From NCBI GenBank assembly GCA_016293205.1, contig JAEDES010000035.1, forward strand, positions 1 through 10,488: a stretch of DNA of 10,488 bases, in the 5' to 3' direction. Every line of letters starts with the position of its first letter. Position 1 is the stretch's first letter. The notes under the pieces are model-generated. The model was given only the letters and a program-made list of their open reading frames with translations. It ran no database searches and was not told where the DNA came from. The stretch is from Bacilli bacterium (lineage in GTDB: Bacteria > Bacillota_I > Bacilli_A > RF39 > UBA660). Below are positions 7,213-10,488 of this stretch, one piece after another. A program made the position numbers and the translations under genes.

Positions 7213-7221
7213 TGTTATAAT
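7213..7221 (+). promoter_or_regulatory. extended -10 promoter of the priming sugar transferase
   Basis: TGTTATAAT is a perfect extended -10 element, the same as that at 98-106. No good -35 is seen at 16-18 bases; the dyad at 7185-7200 lies in that zone. Transcription would start near 7228 and leave a leader of about 33 bases with GAGGGG. This is the only regulatory content I can see in the 156-base gap 7105-7260. Confidence 0.65.
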
Positions 7222-7260
7222 GGTGATGCGTATAAAAAACTTTGGTGAGGGGAAATAGAT

Positions 7261-7935
7261 ATGGATATGAAGGGTATGGAGCAGTACAAAGATACTTCTC
7301 GTATTAAGATATCAAAGACTTACTTATTCTGTAAAAGATTATTTGATATAGTATGTGGTCTTATAGGATTCATAGTACTAATTCCAATAATCTTATTAGT
7401 TAAAATATTTACATTATTATCTGGCGACAAAGAATCTATTTTCTTTACACAAAGTAGAATAGGTCAAAATGGTAAAGAATTTAAATTTTATAAATTTAGA
7501 TCAATGGTACCAAATGCAGACGAAGTGTTATTTGAATTATTAAAGAAAGATAAAAAATTAGCAAGTGAGTATAAATTAAATAAGAAATTAAAGAAAGATC
7601 CTAGAATTACTAAAGTAGGAGCAATTCTTAGAAAAACATCATTAGATGAATTGCCACAAGTAATTAATATTTTAAAAGGTGATATGGCAGTAATTGGAAA
7701 TAGACCATACTTACCAAGAGAAAAAGAAGATATGGGTGAATACTTTGATGATATCGTAAGTACTAAACCAGGTTTAACTGGACTATGGCAAACAGCTGGT
7801 ACTAAGAAAACAACATTCGCTCATAGATTATTATTTGAATCATGGTATTCAAGAAACATGACAATGTGGCTAGATATTAGAATCTTCTTTGCAACATTTA
7901 AAGCAGTTATATTCGGTCATGGAGCAGGAATTTAA
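7261..7935 (+). CDS. undecaprenyl-phosphate sugar-phosphate transferase (bacterial sugar transferase family)
   Basis: This 224-residue enzyme belongs to the small monotopic phosphoglycosyl transferases that start capsule, exopolysaccharide or glycoprotein glycan synthesis by moving a sugar phosphate from a UDP-sugar to undecaprenyl phosphate. Family features appear in order: KRLFDIVCGLIG entering the single membrane helix (about 29-54), IFFTQSRIGQNGKEFKFYKFRSM (60-82), TSLDELPQ with the Asp-Glu pair 129-130, a variant IGNRP (145-149; many members have GPRP), PGLTGLWQ (170-177) and WLDIRIF (203-209). The length fits the catalytic core alone, without the long N-terminal domain of WbaP/WcaJ types. 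GAGGGG lies about eight to ten bases before ATG 7261; later in-frame ATGs (7267, 7276) are too far away. It has its own promoter and terminator and heads the polysaccharide genes that follow. The sugar cannot be read from the sequence. Confidence 0.93.
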   Translation: MDMKGMEQYKDTSRIKISKTYLFCKRLFDIVCGLIGFIVLIPIILLVKIFTLLSGDKESIFFTQSRIGQNGKEFKFYKFRSMVPNADEVLFELLKKDKKLASEYKLNKKLKKDPRITKVGAILRKTSLDELPQVINILKGDMAVIGNRPYLPREKEDMGEYFDDIVSTKPGLTGLWQTAGTKKTTFAHRLLFESWYSRNMTMWLDIRIFFATFKAVIFGHGAGI

Positions 7936-7961
7936 AAGAAGAACACTAGTTCTTCTTTTTT
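7934..7961 (+). terminator. Rho-independent terminator after the priming transferase
   Basis: AAAAGAAGAAC (7934-7944) pairs perfectly with GTTCTTCTTTT (7949-7959) around an ACTA loop, and the 3' arm ends in six T residues. The stop codon TAA (7933-7935) overlaps the first bases of the stem. It separates the priming enzyme from the next operon, which has its own promoter. Confidence 0.8.
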
Positions 7962-7990
7962 GTCAAAATAAAACATAACTATGATATAAT
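7960..7990 (+). promoter_or_regulatory. promoter of the glycosyltransferase/radical SAM operon
   Basis: TTGTCA at 7960-7965 matches the -35 consensus at five of six positions and is followed by an extended -10, TGATATAAT (7982-7990), with a 19-base spacer. The -35 directly abuts the T tract of the preceding terminator. The start near 7997 leaves an A+T-rich leader of about 58 bases with no obvious switch structure, ending in AGAGGTGAG. Confidence 0.7.
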
Positions 7991-8054
7991 TAAGAAGTAT
8001 ATATAAATAATAAAAAATTAATATTTTCATACGTTGGTAGTAAGAGGTGAGTAA

Positions 8055-9275
8055 ATGAAAGTATTATTGGTAAATAAGTTTCATTGGATGAAAGGTGGTT
8101 CTGAAACTTATTATTTTGAACTAGGAAAATTATTAGAAGAACACGGACATGAAGTTGCATATTTTTCTATGGAAAATGAAAAAAATATTAAAACCGGTAA
8201 TAAAGAATATTTTGTAAAAGCATCTGATATGAATAGTAAGGATGTGACAAAAGCATTAAGCGTTATTTATTCAAAAGAAAATAAGAAAGTAATGGAAAAA
8301 GCATTAGACGAATTTAAACCGGATATCGTTCATGTAAACAATTTTCAAAGACAATTAACTGCATCAGTTATAGATGCAGCAAAAGAAAGAAATATACCAG
8401 TTGTATTTACAGCACATGATGTACAAGCAATTTGCCCAGCAATCTTAATGATGGACCCAAGTAGAAACATTTGTGAAGAATGTATGGGTGGAAAATATAT
8501 AAATTGTATTAAGAAAAAATGTATCAAAAATTCAATGCTAAAAAGCGTATTAGGAGCAATTGAAGGTAGTTATTATAGAAATACAAAAGTATATACAGAA
8601 AAGATTGATTTTGTGTTACCACCAAGTGAATTTTATATGAATAAATTAATAAAAGATGGTATTCCAAAAGATAAAATAACATACATGCATAATTTTATAG
8701 ATGTAGATGCATTTGATGTGAAAACAGAAGATAATGGATATGCATTATACTTTGGAAGATTATCTAGAGAAAAAGGTATTATCAACTTAATTAATGCTTT
8801 TGCAAAATTAGAAAAAGGAACATTATATATTGCCGGAGATGGTCCTGAAAAAGCAGAAGTAGAAGAAGTTATTAAAAAAAACAAACTAGAAAAAAGAGTT
8901 AAATTACTAGGCTTCTTAAACAAAGAAGAAATGAAAGAAACAGTTAGAAAATGTAAATTCGTAGTAGTACCAAGTATTTGGTATGAAAATTGTCCTTATT
9001 CAGTAATTGAAACATTATGTACAGGTAAACCAGTAATTGGAGCTAATATTGGTGGAATACCTGAATTAGTAAAAGATAATGAAAATGGTTTTATTTACAA
9101 GTATGATGATGTAAATGAACTAGCAGAAAAAATGAAAATATTATTTGAAGATAATAAATTAGTTAAGAAGTTTAGCAAACAAGCAAAAGCAATTGCAAAA
9201 GAACAATACTCAAAAGAAAACTATTACAAAAAAATTATGAATATATATGACAAAGTATTAAAAGGAGTAAAGTAG
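8055..9275 (+). CDS. GT4 family glycosyltransferase with a cysteine cluster
   Basis: This 406-residue GT-B enzyme likely adds a sugar to the growing lipid-linked glycan on the cytoplasmic face. The N-terminal domain has MKGGSETYY (12-20) with the Gly-Gly loop, PDIVHVNNF (89-97) and VVFTAHDVQAICP (116-128). The C-terminal domain has YFGRLSREKG (232-241), the donor site IAGDGPE (259-265), and the EX7E motif with Glu311 and Glu319 in a segment ending PYSVIETL, then GKPVIGANIGGIPELV. Five cysteines, 127, 140, 143, 151 and 156, cluster after the HD motif; similar clusters occur in some polysaccharide GT4 enzymes and could bind zinc. AGAGGTGAG ends four bases before ATG 8055. One base separates its stop from the ATG of the next gene, so the two are cotranscribed and probably translationally linked. 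Donor and linkage are unknown. Confidence 0.92.
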   Translation: MKVLLVNKFHWMKGGSETYYFELGKLLEEHGHEVAYFSMENEKNIKTGNKEYFVKASDMNSKDVTKALSVIYSKENKKVMEKALDEFKPDIVHVNNFQRQLTASVIDAAKERNIPVVFTAHDVQAICPAILMMDPSRNICEECMGGKYINCIKKKCIKNSMLKSVLGAIEGSYYRNTKVYTEKIDFVLPPSEFYMNKLIKDGIPKDKITYMHNFIDVDAFDVKTEDNGYALYFGRLSREKGIINLINAFAKLEKGTLYIAGDGPEKAEVEEVIKKNKLEKRVKLLGFLNKEEMKETVRKCKFVVVPSIWYENCPYSVIETLCTGKPVIGANIGGIPELVKDNENGFIYKYDDVNELAEKMKILFEDNKLVKKFSKQAKAIAKEQYSKENYYKKIMNIYDKVLKGVK

Positions 9276-9276
9276 T

Positions 9277-10449
9277 ATGGCAGAAAAGAAATTAAACGGA
9301 ACAGTTATTGTTACATATAGATGTAATGCAAGATGTACAATGTGTAATAGATATAAATGTCCATCAAAACCAGAAGAAGAAATAAGTATAGAAACAATTA
9401 AAAAATTACCAAAGATGTATTTTACAAATATAACAGGAGGAGAACCATTTATTAGAGAAGACCTTCCAGAAATAGTAGAAGAATTATATAAGAAAAGTGA
9501 TCGTATTGTAATTAGCACAAATGGATTCTTTACGGATAGAATAATAGCTTTAGCAAAAAGATTCCCTAACATAGGAATTAGAATTTCAATTGAAGGTTTA
9601 GAGCAAACAAACAACGAAATTCGTGGATTAAAAGATGGGTTTAATAAAGGTTATACTACATTGAAAGAATTAACAAAAATGGGAATGAAAGATGTAGGAT
9701 TTGGAATGACAGTTCAAGATAAGAATGCACCAGACCTAGTACCTTTATATGATTTATCAGATGAAATGGGAATGGAATTTGCAACAGCATCGTTACATAA
9801 CAGTTTTTACTTTGTTGAAGCAAAAAATATTATTCACGATAGACCAATGGTAGCGAAAAACTTTGAAGATTTAGTAAATAAATTATTAAATTCTAAATCA
9901 CCAAAGAAATGGTTTAGAGCATACTTCAATCATGGATTAATTAATTACATTTATGGTCAAAAAAGGCTACTACCATGTGATATGTCATTTGATACATTCT
10001 TTATTGATCCATATGGTGATGTAATGCCGTGTAATGGAACAAAAGATAAAGAAGTAATGGGTAATTTAAATAAACAAACATGGGATGAATTATGGAATTC
10101 TAAAGAAGCAGAAGAAGTAAGAAAGAAAGTTCGTTGCTGTGATAGAGAATGTTGGATGATTGGTTCAGTATCACCAGCAATGCATAAATATATTTGGAAA
10201 CCTGCTCTATGGGTAATCATGCATAAACTAAAATTCTGGACAAAGAAAAAATATAGTATGTATGAAAATAAAATAGTAAGAGACTATAGAGATGGAAAAG
10301 TTACAAAAGAAGATTTAGATAAATGTTCTACATGTGATATGAATTGTGTAGTAAACAATGGATTATCAAAAGAATCATTAGAACAACTAAAAGATAAATC
10401 AGGTGAAGAAATAGTAGATGAAGATATAGAAAAACAAATGAAAAAATAG
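9277..10449 (+). CDS. radical SAM protein with SPASM-like C-terminal cysteines
   Basis: This 390-residue protein binds a [4Fe-4S] cluster through Cys16, Cys20 and Cys23 (CNARCTMC, the CX3CX2C motif) and S-adenosylmethionine through TGGEP (53-57); ISTNG (79-83) and RISIEG (102-107) are further barrel motifs. The C-terminal part looks like a SPASM/twitch domain for auxiliary clusters: Cys234, then GX4C ending at Cys252 (DPYGDVMPC), a GNL...WDELW segment, Cys287/288 and Cys292, and after an insertion of about 57 residues CSTCDMNC (350-357). This departs from the standard seven-cysteine SPASM pattern. SPASM enzymes modify peptides, proteins or small molecules; the placement here suggests a sugar, carrier or peptide tied to the surface glycan, which is inference. 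AGGAG at 9263-9267 lies within the end of the preceding gene, nine bases before ATG 9277. Confidence 0.88.
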   Translation: MAEKKLNGTVIVTYRCNARCTMCNRYKCPSKPEEEISIETIKKLPKMYFTNITGGEPFIREDLPEIVEELYKKSDRIVISTNGFFTDRIIALAKRFPNIGIRISIEGLEQTNNEIRGLKDGFNKGYTTLKELTKMGMKDVGFGMTVQDKNAPDLVPLYDLSDEMGMEFATASLHNSFYFVEAKNIIHDRPMVAKNFEDLVNKLLNSKSPKKWFRAYFNHGLINYIYGQKRLLPCDMSFDTFFIDPYGDVMPCNGTKDKEVMGNLNKQTWDELWNSKEAEEVRKKVRCCDRECWMIGSVSPAMHKYIWKPALWVIMHKLKFWTKKKYSMYENKIVRDYRDGKVTKEDLDKCSTCDMNCVVNNGLSKESLEQLKDKSGEEIVDEDIEKQMKK

Positions 10450-10459
10450 GAGTGTTATA

Positions 10460-10488
10460 ATGAAGAAAAAAGTTCTATATATATCTAA
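10460..10488 (+). CDS. start of a further gene, cut by the window edge
   Basis: ATG at 10460 follows AGGAG (10448-10452), which overlaps the stop of the radical SAM gene; the gap is ten bases. Only MKKKVLYIS can be read. A Lys-rich start leading into a hydrophobic first strand (KVLYIS) is common in GT-B glycosyltransferases, and the operon context agrees, but nine residues cannot settle the family. Confidence 0.6.

Noticed and set aside
7220..7258. Twelve-codon leader peptide before the priming transferase (ATG 7220 to TAG 7256)
   Set aside because: Its first ATG overlaps the -10 box and the next in-frame ATG is at or before the expected transcript start, so it would lack a ribosome-binding site.
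1..10488. Mollicute genetic code (TGA read as tryptophan)
   Set aside because: All genes are full length without any TGA codon and use TGG for tryptophan. The nine visible stops are all TAA or TAG, which A+T-rich composition can explain without a code change.

Overview
The window is very A+T-rich (by eye well under one third G+C), and every gene I accept lies on the + strand. Shine-Dalgarno sites of the AGGTG/GGAG type, extended -10 promoters, short U-tailed hairpin terminators and a canonical MraY point to a low-GC, cell-wall-bearing Bacillota, perhaps an uncultured gut lineage of Bacilli or Clostridia. Tryptophan is read from TGG and no in-frame TGA is needed, so this is not a code-4 Mollicute. 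The species cannot be named from the sequence.

Left part (1-2803): the probable last codons of an upstream gene and its terminator, then a two-gene unit. The first gene is a GT2 glycosyltransferase with a C-terminal TPR region. The second is a 525-residue coiled-coil protein of unknown function with two hydrophobic segments. Middle (2893-7104): mraY stands alone with its own promoter and terminator rather than in a division/cell-wall cluster. It is followed by three poorly characterised genes. Two of these carry a Cys-His-Asp arrangement of the transglutaminase/papain-like fold (one behind an N-terminal leucine-rich-repeat-like region), and between them lies a small protein I do not recognise. 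Each of the three has its own Shine-Dalgarno site and most are separated by hairpins.

Right part (7105-10488): the start of a surface-polysaccharide locus. A priming undecaprenyl-phosphate sugar-phosphate transferase with its own promoter and terminator is followed by a second promoter. That promoter drives a tightly packed operon of a GT4 glycosyltransferase, a radical SAM protein with a SPASM-like C-terminal cysteine set, and the first nine codons of a further gene. The likely logic is that the priming enzyme loads the first sugar phosphate on undecaprenyl phosphate, the GT4 extends it, and the radical SAM enzyme modifies a sugar, carrier or peptide. This last step is inference.

The most interesting points are the two transglutaminase-fold proteins with near-identical triad spacing, the radical SAM enzyme inside a glycan operon, the coiled-coil protein next to the TPR glycosyltransferase, and the habit of placing stop codons inside terminator hairpins. 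I see no CRISPR array, tRNA, rRNA, insertion sequence or integrase. No gene-free stretch exceeds 300 bases; the longest is 7105-7260, which holds a dyad and a promoter.
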